A stretch of DNA of 46,972 bases from Borborobacter arsenicus (GTDB lineage: Bacteria; Pseudomonadota; Alphaproteobacteria; Rhizobiales; Rhizobiaceae), in NCBI RefSeq assembly GCF_003934165.1, contig NZ_RKST01000031.1, positions 1-46,972 on the forward strand, in the 5' to 3' direction. Both the position numbers and the translations under genes were made by a program. The notes beneath the pieces were generated by a model that saw nothing but the letters and a program-made list of their open reading frames with translations, did no database searches and was not told where the DNA came from. Positions 32,425 to 41,521 of this stretch are shown here, piece after piece. Numbering within the stretch: the first letter of the stretch is position 1; each line of letters opens with the position of its first letter.

Positions 32425-34044
32425 ATGACTGAACTGCTGACCCTTCGCAAATTCGAAACTCTCGGCCCGTTCGAGATCAAGAACGAACTGATCGGCTTGG
32501 CCAAGGCCGCGTCCCGTCTCGCCCAGTCATCGTTCTTGAACGCAGGCCGCGGCAATCCCAACTGGATCGCTACCGAGCCGCGAGAAAGTTTCTTCCTGCT
32601 TGGTCAATTCGCCATCACCGAGAGCAAGAGCGTGATGGATATTGCCCCCGGCATCGGCGGTATGCCGCGGGTGAACGGCATCGCCTCGCGTCTGGAGGCA
32701 TGGCTTACCAAGCATGACGATATGCCCGGTGCTGCCTTCCTGTCCGCGATGGTGAATTTCGCGATCGAGAAGTTCTCGTTCGACCGCGATGCCTTCGTGC
32801 ATGAACTGGTCGATTCCATCATCGGCGACAACTATCCCGTCCCCGACCGCATGCTGGTCCACAATGAGCGGATCGTGCACGAGTATCTCATGTGGGCGAT
32901 GTGTGGCCAGCCCCGTCCGTCCGGCAAGTTCGATATCTACGCCGTCGAGGGCGGCACGGCGGCAATGTGCTACATCTTCAAGTCGCTCAAGGCCAATCGC
33001 CTGCTGTTTCCCGGCGACACGATTGCGCTCGGTACGCCGATATTCACGCCCTATCTCGAGATGACCCACCTCGAAGACTACAATCTCAAGGTGGTGAACA
33101 TTGCCGCGCCGCAGGAGAACCGGTTCCAATACACGGACCAGGAACTGAAAAAGCTTGAGGATCCGAAGGTGAAGGCGTTCTTCATCGTGAATCCGGGAAA
33201 TCCCACCGGTATGGGAATGAACCGGGAGACGATCACGAAAATCGCCGATCTCGTCAAAACAAAGCGTCCGGACCTAATGCTTCTGACCGACGACGTATAC
33301 GGAACCTTCGTCGACGATTTCCGCTCGCTTATGGGCGAACTCCCCCGCAATACGATCGGTGTATATTCCTACTCCAAATATTTCGGCTGCACCGGTTGGC
33401 GGCTTGGCGCAATCGCGATCCACGAGGACAACATCTTCGACGAGAAGATCGCCCAGTTGCGGGACGAATACGTAAAGGCGCTGGACAAGCGCTACGGGCC
33501 GATCACACTGGAACCACGCAAACTCAAATTCATCGATCGGATCGTCGCGGATAGCCGCGACATCGGCCTCAATCATACCGCCGGCTTGTCTCTGCCTCAG
33601 CAAGTGATGATGACCATGTTTTCGCTTTACGAGCTGATGGACGTGGACAAGCGGTACCAGAAGGCGTGCATGGAGATCGTGCATAAGCGGTTCCGGTCGC
33701 TGATCGAAAGCCTCGGGCTCCAGTTGGAGCCAAATGCCCACTACAACGGTTACTATGGCTTGATCGACTTCGAGTTCTGGGCGCGCAAGAACATCGGTGA
33801 CGAGGCGGTGGACTACCTCAAAAAGCACGTCCATCCGCTTGACCTTGCGTTTCGCCTCGCCGAAGACCATGGCACCGTCCTGTTGAACGGTGGCGGGTTC
33901 GAGGCGCCGCAGTGGTCGTTGCGCGTCTCGCTCGCCAACCTGCCCGACGAGGCATACGACGCAATCGGCCGGGGCGTACGAACGATCGCGCGCGGCTATC
34001 GCGATGCCTACCAAGCGGCGAAGACGGCGGCGGCAAAGCAGTGA
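32425..34044 (+). CDS. asdA: aspartate 4-decarboxylase (bifunctional aspartate aminotransferase family)
   Basis: A 539-residue protein, with GGGAG seven bases before the ATG; the family is usually about 530 residues. It is a fold-type I PLP enzyme: NAGRGNPNW near the N-terminus, AVEGGTAAMCYIF for the PLP phosphate region, FFIVNPGNPTGMGMN, LLTDDVYGTFVDDF, and the Schiff-base Lys318 in YSYSKYFGCTGWRLG. It converts L-aspartate to L-alanine and CO2, consuming a cytoplasmic proton. It lies between two AspT-type antiporter genes, which fits the known Asp/Ala exchange cycle. A TTGAT-N4-ATCAT sequence lies at 32372-32385, 40 bp upstream, but is too close to the start to be a convincing activator site. 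Confidence 0.92.
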   Translation: MTELLTLRKFETLGPFEIKNELIGLAKAASRLAQSSFLNAGRGNPNWIATEPRESFFLLGQFAITESKSVMDIAPGIGGMPRVNGIASRLEAWLTKHDDMPGAAFLSAMVNFAIEKFSFDRDAFVHELVDSIIGDNYPVPDRMLVHNERIVHEYLMWAMCGQPRPSGKFDIYAVEGGTAAMCYIFKSLKANRLLFPGDTIALGTPIFTPYLEMTHLEDYNLKVVNIAAPQENRFQYTDQELKKLEDPKVKAFFIVNPGNPTGMGMNRETITKIADLVKTKRPDLMLLTDDVYGTFVDDFRSLMGELPRNTIGVYSYSKYFGCTGWRLGAIAIHEDNIFDEKIAQLRDEYVKALDKRYGPITLEPRKLKFIDRIVADSRDIGLNHTAGLSLPQQVMMTMFSLYELMDVDKRYQKACMEIVHKRFRSLIESLGLQLEPNAHYNGYYGLIDFEFWARKNIGDEAVDYLKKHVHPLDLAFRLAEDHGTVLLNGGGFEAPQWSLRVSLANLPDEAYDAIGRGVRTIARGYRDAYQAAKTAAAKQ

Positions 34045-34096
34045 GCGAACCGTTTCGAACCTACCGCGCGACACTCCGGCCGGGTGGTAGGTTCTG

Positions 34097-35791
34097 ATGC
34101 TGCCCTGGCTGGAGCAATTCCTGGTCCGCTATCCCGAGCTGGCGCTCTACCTGGCGATCGCCATCGGTTACTATATCGGCAATATTAAGTTCGGGACCTT
34201 CTCATTCGGCCCGGTGACCGGCTCGCTCTTCGCTGGAATCTTCATCGGTCAGTTTGCCCATGTGCCCGCTTCGCCGATGACGAAGTCCTTCCTGTTCCTG
34301 CTCTTTCTGTTCGGAATAGGATACTCGGTCGGCCCCCAGTTCCTCCAGACGTTGCGGAGGGACGGGCTGAAGTCGGTGCTGCTTGCACTGGTCTGCACGC
34401 TGGCGGGGCTGGCAACGGCGTTTGCAGTGGCGCAGGTCCTCGATCTTGACGCCGGATTTGCAGCCGGCCTGCTCTCCGGCGCCCTGACGCAAAGCGCTGC
34501 CATGGGCACTGCCACCGAAGCCATCGGCGCCCTTCCGATGGCTGAGGCAGATCGCGTCCAGCTCGTCGCTCACGTGGCTGTGGCGGATGCTGTCTGCTAC
34601 CTGTTCGGCGCCGTAGGAGCGATCTGGTTTTGCAGCGTCGTCGGTCCGAAGCTGTTGAACGTCGACCTCGTGGCGGAGGCCAAGGAGCTTGAGCGCAAGC
34701 TCGGCATCGAGCGTGAGACGCCGGGCGCGGTATCAGGCTATCGCCAGTTCGAGATCCGGGCCTATCGAGTGGCAGCTGACGGTATGGCAGTGGGCAAGTC
34801 GGTACCGGAAGCCGAAAACCTGGTTCCACAGGCCCGCGTCTTCATCATGCGCATCAGGCGCCACGGCGAACTCATCGAAGTCCATCCCGGCCTGGTGCTG
34901 GAAGCAGATGACGTCGTCGCCGTGACCGGTCGTCATGAAGCGATCGTAAGGCTGATAGGAGCCCGCGCCGAGGAGGTCGAAGACAGCGAGCTGCTGACGG
35001 TCCCGTTCCTCGTCAGCCGGATTCTCCTCACCAAGATGGCTGGCAAGACCATCAAGGAGGCAGCAAACCAGGACTGGGCGCGCGGACTCTATCTGCGCTC
35101 GATCAGTCGAGGAGGCGTCGACGTGCCGCTCGCGCCGGACCTGGCGCTGGAGCGGGGCGATATCCTGACCCTCGTCGGCCCCGAGCCTGTAGTGACCCGT
35201 GCCGCCTCGCATCTCGGCTCCGTGATCGCTCAGACGACGGCGACGGATTTCATCGTACTTGGACTGGCAATTTTCCTCGGCGGCCTGGTAGGCACGCTCT
35301 TGCGGTTTCCGATGGGCGGTGTCGTCGTTTCGCTGGGGACGAGCGTCGGCGCCCTGATCGCCGGCTTGGTGGTCGGGCACCTCAGGACCCGTCATCCGCT
35401 GTTCGGGCGAATTCCGGACGGCGCCATTGCGCTCATGACTTCGCTAGGCTTGGCAGCTTTCGTCGCGATGACCGGACTGCATGCCGGGCCGGTTTTCATC
35501 TCGGCCATCAGGGAGGTCGGGATCGGCCTCTTGCTCGGGGGCGCAGTGGTGACGCTGACGCCTCTGCTCGTCGGGTTGCTCTTTGGCCGTTACGTGCTGC
35601 GAATGAACCCTGTGCTGCTTCTGGGCGGCATCGCAGGGGCACTGACGATGACGGCGGCAATGGCTGCCGTCCAGACACAGTCGCAAAGCCCGGTCGCTGT
35701 GTTGGGCTACACACCGGCATATCCCATTGCCAATATACTTTTAACTCTGTGGGGAACGGTGATAGTAATTGCTACGGGGGTTCCTGCTTGA
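34097..35791 (+). CDS. aspT: AspT-type aspartate:alanine antiporter, copy 2
   Basis: A 564-residue protein with the same layout as copy 1: helices at both ends and two TrkA-C-like subdomains in the middle (FEIRAYRVAADGMAVGKSV; FLVSRILLTKMAGKTIKEA). Shared patches include FLFGIGYSVGPQFLQTL and GGIAGALTMTAAMAAV. The two copies differ clearly through most of their length, so the duplication is not recent and the substrates may differ. It follows asdA by 52 bp and precedes the porin gene by 36 bp. The most natural reading is that this copy or copy 1 serves asdA and the other serves a related exchange. Confidence 0.85.
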   Translation: MLPWLEQFLVRYPELALYLAIAIGYYIGNIKFGTFSFGPVTGSLFAGIFIGQFAHVPASPMTKSFLFLLFLFGIGYSVGPQFLQTLRRDGLKSVLLALVCTLAGLATAFAVAQVLDLDAGFAAGLLSGALTQSAAMGTATEAIGALPMAEADRVQLVAHVAVADAVCYLFGAVGAIWFCSVVGPKLLNVDLVAEAKELERKLGIERETPGAVSGYRQFEIRAYRVAADGMAVGKSVPEAENLVPQARVFIMRIRRHGELIEVHPGLVLEADDVVAVTGRHEAIVRLIGARAEEVEDSELLTVPFLVSRILLTKMAGKTIKEAANQDWARGLYLRSISRGGVDVPLAPDLALERGDILTLVGPEPVVTRAASHLGSVIAQTTATDFIVLGLAIFLGGLVGTLLRFPMGGVVVSLGTSVGALIAGLVVGHLRTRHPLFGRIPDGAIALMTSLGLAAFVAMTGLHAGPVFISAIREVGIGLLLGGAVVTLTPLLVGLLFGRYVLRMNPVLLLGGIAGALTMTAAMAAVQTQSQSPVAVLGYTPAYPIANILLTLWGTVIVIATGVPA

Positions 35792-35827
35792 GTCTACCGA
35801 GTTATTTCGGAGAGAGGGAAGTCGGTG

Positions 35828-36964
35828 ATGAGGGATAACGCCGCGAAGTCGCCCGCGATCACGGGGCTGATTCTGCTAGGGATTGCATTTTCGTCCGGAT
35901 CGGCGATGGCCGACGGTTTAAAGCCGATTGAATACACATTCGGCGACGGGACGGTTATCAGATTGTCCGGCCAGATAAATATGGGTGTGCTCAGATACGA
36001 CGACGGTCAGGAAGTCGACACCAATTTCGTAGACAATGACAACTCCGGTACGCGAGCCCGTTTGCAACTCTTTACAGTCCGAGGTGACTGGAAATTCGAA
36101 TCCACCTTCGAGGTCGAATACCAGCCGCTGGCATCAAACGACGTCAGCCAATTCAACCACAGGCCGAACTGGGACTTCGGGCAACGGAATATCCGCAAGG
36201 CTGAGATCGCCTTTGCCAATGAGCGTTTCGGCAAGATCTGGCTGGGTCAGGGAAGCACGGCCAGCGACGGCACCGCCGAAGTCGATAAATCGGGAACGGG
36301 TATTATCGCCTATTCCAGCATTCCGGATACTTCTGGAGGCTATTTCTTCCGATTCCAAGATGATGGTCTGTCGGACATTCAGGTTGGCGACGCCTTCTCG
36401 AACTTCGATGGGCTGGGACGCAAGTTCCGGATCCGGTATGATACGCCGACATTCAACGGGTTCGGCCTGCGCACCTCTTACGGCGTCGACTGGCTCGCCG
36501 ACGATCCGGAAGGGATGTACGATGTAGCCGCTACCTACACGGGTGATTTTGACGCTGTCGCGCTGGAGGGTGCAGTCAGCTGGTCGCACAATGAGGCGAG
36601 CGATACCGATCTGCTCGCCGCGTCGGTTTCCGGACTGCACAAACCGACCGGGATCAGCCTGACGCTTGCCGCGGGCCAGGAGGATACGGACGCGCCTTCA
36701 GGCTATTACGGCTATGCGAAACTCGGCTACGAGAGGGACTTTTTCGATATCGGTTCCACGGCTTTTTCGATCGACTATTATCTTGGAAAGGATATCGCAG
36801 CCGCCGATTCCGAAAGCCGTTCCTTCGGCCTGGCCGCGGTCCAGAACATAGACAAGGCAAACCTCAAGCTATGGCTCCTGTGGCGAGATCACGACTACGA
36901 CGATAGCAATGGCGAATACGAGGACGGCCAGGCAGTCTTCGGCGGTGCCCTGTTTAGGTTCTGA
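35828..36964 (+). CDS. porin-like outer-membrane protein
   Basis: A 378-residue protein from the ATG at 35828 (a GTG at 35825 is also in frame), with AGAGGGA upstream. The signal peptide is ITGLILLGIAFSSGSAMA. The mature chain is built of alternating strands: TVIRLSGQINMGVLRYDDG, ARLQLFTVRGDWKFESTFEVEY, ERFGKIWLGQGSTASDG and FGLRTSYGVDWLADD. It ends in AVFGGALFRF with a terminal phenylalanine, typical of trimeric Gram-negative porins of the alphaproteobacterial type. It likely provides outer-membrane entry for the amino acids used by the operon. It is the last gene of the decarboxylase/antiporter operon. Confidence 0.82.
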   Translation: MRDNAAKSPAITGLILLGIAFSSGSAMADGLKPIEYTFGDGTVIRLSGQINMGVLRYDDGQEVDTNFVDNDNSGTRARLQLFTVRGDWKFESTFEVEYQPLASNDVSQFNHRPNWDFGQRNIRKAEIAFANERFGKIWLGQGSTASDGTAEVDKSGTGIIAYSSIPDTSGGYFFRFQDDGLSDIQVGDAFSNFDGLGRKFRIRYDTPTFNGFGLRTSYGVDWLADDPEGMYDVAATYTGDFDAVALEGAVSWSHNEASDTDLLAASVSGLHKPTGISLTLAAGQEDTDAPSGYYGYAKLGYERDFFDIGSTAFSIDYYLGKDIAAADSESRSFGLAAVQNIDKANLKLWLLWRDHDYDDSNGEYEDGQAVFGGALFRF

Positions 36965-37281
36965 CTGACGCCGAACCCTGCCGCAAGACATCGACGCCCG
37001 AGACTTGGTAATGTCCTCAGCAGACTGTCCGGGGGGCATTAGTATTGTGCTGGCGCCGAGTCGGACAAAGCGAACCATCGTCTCCGCCGCAGATTGGCGA
37101 GCAAGCTACGGTAACTTACCCCTAGACCCTTGAACTCTGTCCCTGACCGGCGACAATCGGCCTGAGTGAACAACTGGTTGCGGAATCCGCGCTGGTCACC
37201 GTCGCCGTCAAAATGCCTGACCCGTCCAGGCGGTGGCAAATATGCCCCGGCGAGCTCGCTACCTCGTAGGTGTAAAGTGTC
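36965..37281 (+). other. 317-bp intergenic control region before the DUF3300 operon
   Basis: No gene is seen. It holds an exact motif copy at 37105-37119 and an imperfect TGTCC-GGGG-GGCAT at 37026-37039 that resembles the palindrome near the two-component genes. No clear hairpin terminator for the porin gene was found. Confidence 0.5.
37105..37119 (+). promoter_or_regulatory. shared 15-bp motif, copy 6 (DUF3300-PPK2 operon)
   Basis: GCTACGGTAACTTAC, identical to copy 5; the identity extends to 17 bp (37103-37119). It lies 162 bp upstream of the DUF3300 start. Confidence 0.6.
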
Positions 37282-38667
37282 ATGTCGCTTATGTCCCGCT
37301 CGAGCGCAGCCCAAGTAGTCGCGATCGCACTCGTGCTAACGGCAGCCATCTCGGCAACGGCCTCCGCGCAGTCGCAGCCGCAGCCGGCCACCGCTGCGGC
37401 GACCGCATCCCCGGCCAAGGCGCCGGAACCGCTGTCTGATGACGAACTTGAAGTCCTGGTCGCCCGATTTGCGCTCTATCCGGACGAACTGGTCGCTCTG
37501 GTCTGCGCGGCCTCGCTGTTTCCGCTGCAGATCGTGGAGGCTGAACGCTTCCTGGAGAAGCGGGCAAAGGACAAGACGCTGGAACCCAAGGACAGTTGGG
37601 ACGGCAGTGTGATCTCGCTGCTCAACTATCCCGAGGTCGTCAAGATGATGAGTGAGGACCTGGATTGGACGCAGGCCTTGGCGGACGCGCTGACCAATCA
37701 GCAAAAGGACGTCCTCATCGCCATCCAGCAGCTGCGCGAGGAAGCCGTCGCCAAGGACATCATCAAGAGCGACGACAAGATCAAGGTGGTCGGGAGCGGC
37801 GACAACATCGTTATACAGCCGGTCAACGCCGAGACCATCTATGTGCCGCGCTACGAGCCTGAGATGCTCTATGAGACCGGCTATGCGCCAGCCCCGATCT
37901 CCTACTACTCTGAGCCCTATCCAAGTTATTACTACCCAACTGCCGGATTCTGGGCTGGCGCGGTAACCGGAGCCTTCTTTGGCGCGATCGTCGACTGGGA
38001 CGACTGGGGCGTCTGGGGCGGTGACTGGGACGGCGACGTCGACATCGACTGCAACGGGTGTCTCAACAACATCAACGGCAAGGTGAACTGGAAAGATGTC
38101 GACTGGAAAAACGTCGACCGCTCCAAGCTTAAGATCGATAGGGACCAGTTGGCCAAACTCGATCGCACGTCGATCAGAAATGGCATCAAGGCTGACGGCC
38201 GGAACTCGATCCGGACGAAGGCATCGGATGTCAGGAACCAGCGGGCAAGCGATCTGTCCCGCAAGGCAGAGCTGGGCAAGGATGTACGCAAAAGCGCACT
38301 GGCCGATCCCCAAAGGAGATCGAGCGATCTGAGCAGGGCCAATGTGCAGAAGTCCAAGGCGAAAGCTCGTTCAAAGTCTGGAACTCAGAAAGCCACCAGG
38401 TCGAGCGGAAAGAAAGTTGCCAGCCGTGCGTCCGGAAAGCCGAAAGCCGGCGCCCGTGTTGATCGTCGCCCGAGCAAGCCCTCCGGACTGGGCAATGTGA
38501 ACCGCGGTAAAGTGGCCAAGGTAAGCTCGAGCCGCGGGCGCCAGAGCATGGGTGGCGGCTATCGGGGCGGCGGCCATCGAGGTGGCGGCCATGTCATGCG
38601 CAGCGGCGGGCGTCCTGGCGGCGGCGGTGGGATGCGCGGCGGTGGTGGTGGCGGGCGGCGGCGCTGA
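37282..38667 (+). CDS. DUF3300 secreted protein with basic, glycine-rich tail
   Basis: A 461-residue protein. The signal peptide is VVAIALVLTAAISATASAQ. The DUF3300 domain (about residues 55-200) has ALYPDELVALVCAASLFPLQIVEAERFLE, SVISLLNYPEVVKMM and VPRYEPEMLYETGYAP. A tryptophan/aspartate-rich segment follows (DWDDWGVWGGDWDGDVDID). The remainder is very basic and low-complexity, ending in an RGGG/GGGRRR tail encoded by GGC repeats at 38550-38667. Function is unknown; family members often sit beside DUF2950, as here. The basic tail could bind polyanions such as polyphosphate, DNA or cell-wall polymers, which is inference only. Confidence 0.82.
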   Translation: MSLMSRSSAAQVVAIALVLTAAISATASAQSQPQPATAAATASPAKAPEPLSDDELEVLVARFALYPDELVALVCAASLFPLQIVEAERFLEKRAKDKTLEPKDSWDGSVISLLNYPEVVKMMSEDLDWTQALADALTNQQKDVLIAIQQLREEAVAKDIIKSDDKIKVVGSGDNIVIQPVNAETIYVPRYEPEMLYETGYAPAPISYYSEPYPSYYYPTAGFWAGAVTGAFFGAIVDWDDWGVWGGDWDGDVDIDCNGCLNNINGKVNWKDVDWKNVDRSKLKIDRDQLAKLDRTSIRNGIKADGRNSIRTKASDVRNQRASDLSRKAELGKDVRKSALADPQRRSSDLSRANVQKSKAKARSKSGTQKATRSSGKKVASRASGKPKAGARVDRRPSKPSGLGNVNRGKVAKVSSSRGRQSMGGGYRGGGHRGGGHVMRSGGRPGGGGGMRGGGGGGRRR

Positions 38668-38687
38668 CTTCAACGGGAAACAGTACA

Positions 38688-39656
38688 ATGAGGCGCTCTC
38701 TCATGACTTTGCATCGAGGCGTAGCCGGTCTTGTCGTCGCGTTGATATTGCCAGCGGCCGTGGTGTCGGCCCAGGAAAAGGCTGATATATCGCCTGGAGA
38801 GCCGATCGGCATTTCCTCCTACGCAGCGACCGATCAACCGCCAGCATTCGACAGTTCCGAAGCGGCGATTGACGCGTTCAAGGCAGCGCTTGCCGCTGAC
38901 GATGTCAACGCCCTTGCAAGGCTGCTTGGGCTCGATGCCGGGAAGCTCAAGGCCGACGAGAATACTATCTCGGTTTATGCGCAGATCCGCGAAGCCGCCA
39001 CCAAGCAATTCAAGGTCCAGGATTTTGAAGATCGCAAGCTGCTTAATCTGGGTCCCAAGCTGTGGCCCTTTCCCTTTCCGCTAGTCAAGGGCGACGATGG
39101 AAAGTGGGCCTTCGATACCGCCGCGGGGCTCGAGGAGATCGTCAACCGGCGCATCGGAGAGAACGAACTCCAGGCCATCGCGACGTTGCGCGAATATGTC
39201 GATGCACAGAGGGAATACGCCGCGCAGGACCGGGACGGCGACGGTGTCCTGGAATACGCGCAGAAACTGGTCAGCAGCGAAGGCAAGACTGACGGATTAT
39301 ACTGGCCGGCAGGACCGGATGAAGATGATAGCCCGGCTGGTGGCTTCGCAGACCAGGCAGCGCTCGACAAGGCAAAGCAAGGCGAAGGCTACTTCGGATA
39401 CAGGTTCCGCATTCTGACCAGACAAGGCGACAACGTCGCCGGTGGCAGTTACGACTACGTCATCAACGGCAACATGATCGGAGGCTTTGCGCTCCTCGCC
39501 TGGCCGGTCACATATGAAGAGACCGGCGTCAGCACCTTTTTGGTCAACCATAACGGCACGGTCTACCAGGCCGATCTCGGCCCCTCGACAGAAGCGACCG
39601 TCAAATACATCGAAAGCTTCAATCCCGACGAGGCCTGGAGTGTCGTGAACGACTGA
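38688..39656 (+). CDS. DUF2950 secreted protein
   Basis: A 322-residue protein (an ATG at 38703 is an alternative start). A signal peptide (GLVVALILPAAVVSAQ) precedes a mature domain that fills the rest: FDSSEAAIDAFKAALAADDV, WAFDTAAGLEEIVNRRIGENELQ, a DxDGDGxxEYA segment, and EGYFGYRFRILTRQG near the end, all typical of DUF2950. The DRDGDGVLEYA segment looks like a calcium-binding loop. The family has no known function but is often encoded next to DUF3300. It lies 20 bp downstream of the DUF3300 gene, so the two proteins probably act together in the periplasm. Confidence 0.85.
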   Translation: MRRSLMTLHRGVAGLVVALILPAAVVSAQEKADISPGEPIGISSYAATDQPPAFDSSEAAIDAFKAALAADDVNALARLLGLDAGKLKADENTISVYAQIREAATKQFKVQDFEDRKLLNLGPKLWPFPFPLVKGDDGKWAFDTAAGLEEIVNRRIGENELQAIATLREYVDAQREYAAQDRDGDGVLEYAQKLVSSEGKTDGLYWPAGPDEDDSPAGGFADQAALDKAKQGEGYFGYRFRILTRQGDNVAGGSYDYVINGNMIGGFALLAWPVTYEETGVSTFLVNHNGTVYQADLGPSTEATVKYIESFNPDEAWSVVND

Positions 39657-39738
39657 AAGGACGGGACGCCGAGCGGGCCGCGAATAAGCCACGTCGGTGC
39701 CGGATGCGCCCAAGAAAAGCGCTCTGCAGGTCAGGTCA

Positions 39739-41508
39739 ATGAGTAAGGCCGAAACAGTATCGACCAGCAGCAAAGCCGTGAACGGTACCGCGTGGCGTTT
39801 CCCGGTGCTGACAAGTCTTGCAGGGTATCAGGCAAGCTGGTTGCGCAACGATGTCTCTGCGGGTTTTGCCATTGCGGCGGTCGGACTGCCAAGCGCAATA
39901 GCTTACCCGGCGATCGCCGGCCTACCTCCGGAGACAGGGATCTACGCCAGCATCTCGCCGCTCGTCGCCTACGCGCTTTTCGGCCCCTCCCGACAGCTCA
40001 TTGTCGGCCCGGACGCGGCGACGATGACCGTTTTGGCAGCGGCCCTGGCAGCCATCATGGCAAGCTTGCCCGCTGCCACGGTTGCAGACCGGACTACGAT
40101 TGCCGCTGCCCTGGCCCTTGGAGTAGGGCTGCTCTGCCTGCTGGCACGCCTGCTTCGGCTTGGCGTCGTGGCAAACTTCCTGTCCCGCCCGATCCTTATC
40201 GGTTTCTTTGCCGGCATCTCGCTTTCGATCCTGATCGGCCAGATCAACCGGTTTACCGGGCTGGATATCCAGTCCGACGGCTTGGTGGGCCCGATCGTCG
40301 AGCTCGCCGGCAAGCTCGGGTCGATACATTGGCCGACACTGCTGGTCGGTTTGTCGATGTTCGTACTGTTGCAGGCAGCGCGGTTCTGGCATTTCCCGGT
40401 TCCCGGGCCGGTCCTGGTGGTCATCATCTCCGTGGCGCTCTCTGCAGCCTTCGACTTCGAAGGTCGGGGCATCGCGGTTGTCGGCAATATCCCCTCGGAC
40501 CTGCCTTCGCTCTCCTGGCCGTGGATCGCGAATCTCCCTCCCGACACATTCGCGCTGGGGGCGGCGGCAGTTTTTCTCGTGAGCTTCGGGTCTGGCGTAG
40601 TCACAGCGCGAAGCTTCGGCGCCAGAGGCGGCTACTCGGTCGATCCGAACCGGGAATTGGTCGGATTCGGCGCTGCGAACATCGCCGCCGGCCTCTTCGC
40701 CGCCTTTCCCGTGAGCGGCTCTGATTCCCGCACCGCGGTCAACATGATGATCGGGGGGCGCTCGCAGGTGGCAAGCCTCGTGGCGGCCTTGGCGCTGGTA
40801 GCCACTGTGCTTTTCCTGGGGCCCGCGTTGCGCGTGCTGCCGGTCGCAGCGCTGGGTGCCATCCTGGCCGCCACGGCACTCAATCTCATAGACCTGGCTG
40901 CCTTGAGACAGCTCTGGCGGATCAGCCGCATGGAGTTCGCCTTCGCACTCATTGCCATGTGGGGGCCTATAGGTCTCGGCGTCCTCAACGGCGTCGTCAT
41001 CGCGATCGGCGCCACGCTCGTCTATCTTCTGCGCAAGCTCATGTATCCGCGCGACGCGATGCTCGGTCGCGTCCCCGGACGCGACGGGTTTTACAAGCTG
41101 CATCGAATTGCCGAAGCGCACCCCATCCCCGGATTGGCCATATGCCTGGTCCAGGGCAGCCTTCTCTTCTTCAACACCGATTACGTGAAGGCACGCTTGC
41201 GGACCATCGCCGACGGGCTGCCGGCCGATACTCGCTGCCTGCTGATCGACGCGGGTTCGATCCCGCAGGTGGACAGCTCGGCGGCGGCAATGCTTACGGA
41301 TTTTCACGCCGAGTTGGGCAGACAGGGCATAGCCCTCGGCCTGGCGGAACTCCATGCGGAGGCGCGCGCGCTGCTCGAACGGGCAGGTGTGCTCGAGCGG
41401 ATTGGTTCCGCGATGGTTTTCGACAGTCTTGAGGATGCCCAGAGGGCCTTTGAGCTCAAGCAATCAACCGCTGACACAGACGATCGCATCCGCAGCGGCA
41501 TCAGGTGA
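39739..41508 (+). CDS. SulP-family anion transporter with STAS domain
   Basis: A 589-residue protein from the ATG at 39739; a GTG at 39697 would add 14 residues. The family signature AVGLPSAIAYPAIAGLPPETGIYASI lies near the N-terminus, followed by FGPSRQLIVGPDAATM and about ten to twelve transmembrane helices (to about residue 440). The cytoplasmic STAS domain (about 465-570) includes LLIDAGSIPQVDSSAAAMLTDF. SulP proteins carry sulfate, bicarbonate, dicarboxylates or chloride. Given the neighbouring decarboxylases, bicarbonate is possible, and given the sulfatases in the window, sulfate is possible; the sequence does not decide. It lies 13 bp upstream of ppk2. Confidence 0.88.
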   Translation: MSKAETVSTSSKAVNGTAWRFPVLTSLAGYQASWLRNDVSAGFAIAAVGLPSAIAYPAIAGLPPETGIYASISPLVAYALFGPSRQLIVGPDAATMTVLAAALAAIMASLPAATVADRTTIAAALALGVGLLCLLARLLRLGVVANFLSRPILIGFFAGISLSILIGQINRFTGLDIQSDGLVGPIVELAGKLGSIHWPTLLVGLSMFVLLQAARFWHFPVPGPVLVVIISVALSAAFDFEGRGIAVVGNIPSDLPSLSWPWIANLPPDTFALGAAAVFLVSFGSGVVTARSFGARGGYSVDPNRELVGFGAANIAAGLFAAFPVSGSDSRTAVNMMIGGRSQVASLVAALALVATVLFLGPALRVLPVAALGAILAATALNLIDLAALRQLWRISRMEFAFALIAMWGPIGLGVLNGVVIAIGATLVYLLRKLMYPRDAMLGRVPGRDGFYKLHRIAEAHPIPGLAICLVQGSLLFFNTDYVKARLRTIADGLPADTRCLLIDAGSIPQVDSSAAAMLTDFHAELGRQGIALGLAELHAEARALLERAGVLERIGSAMVFDSLEDAQRAFELKQSTADTDDRIRSGIR

Positions 41509-41521
41509 TCGGGAGAGAGAC

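Noticed and set aside
37026-37039. TGTCC-GGGG-GGCAT as a third regulator palindrome
   Set aside because: Two of five bases in the right arm differ, and G-runs are common here. It is mentioned only as a weak lead.
38550-38667. GGC-rich stretch as a tandem DNA repeat or CRISPR-like array
   Set aside because: It encodes the Gly/Arg tail of DUF3300 in frame with variable units. It is a low-complexity coding region, with no spacer structure.
39922-41463. 513-codon minus-strand frame opposite the SulP gene
   Set aside because: The composition (very rich in Arg, Gln, His, Asp and Gly) is that of an antisense shadow. The plus strand encodes a clear transporter.
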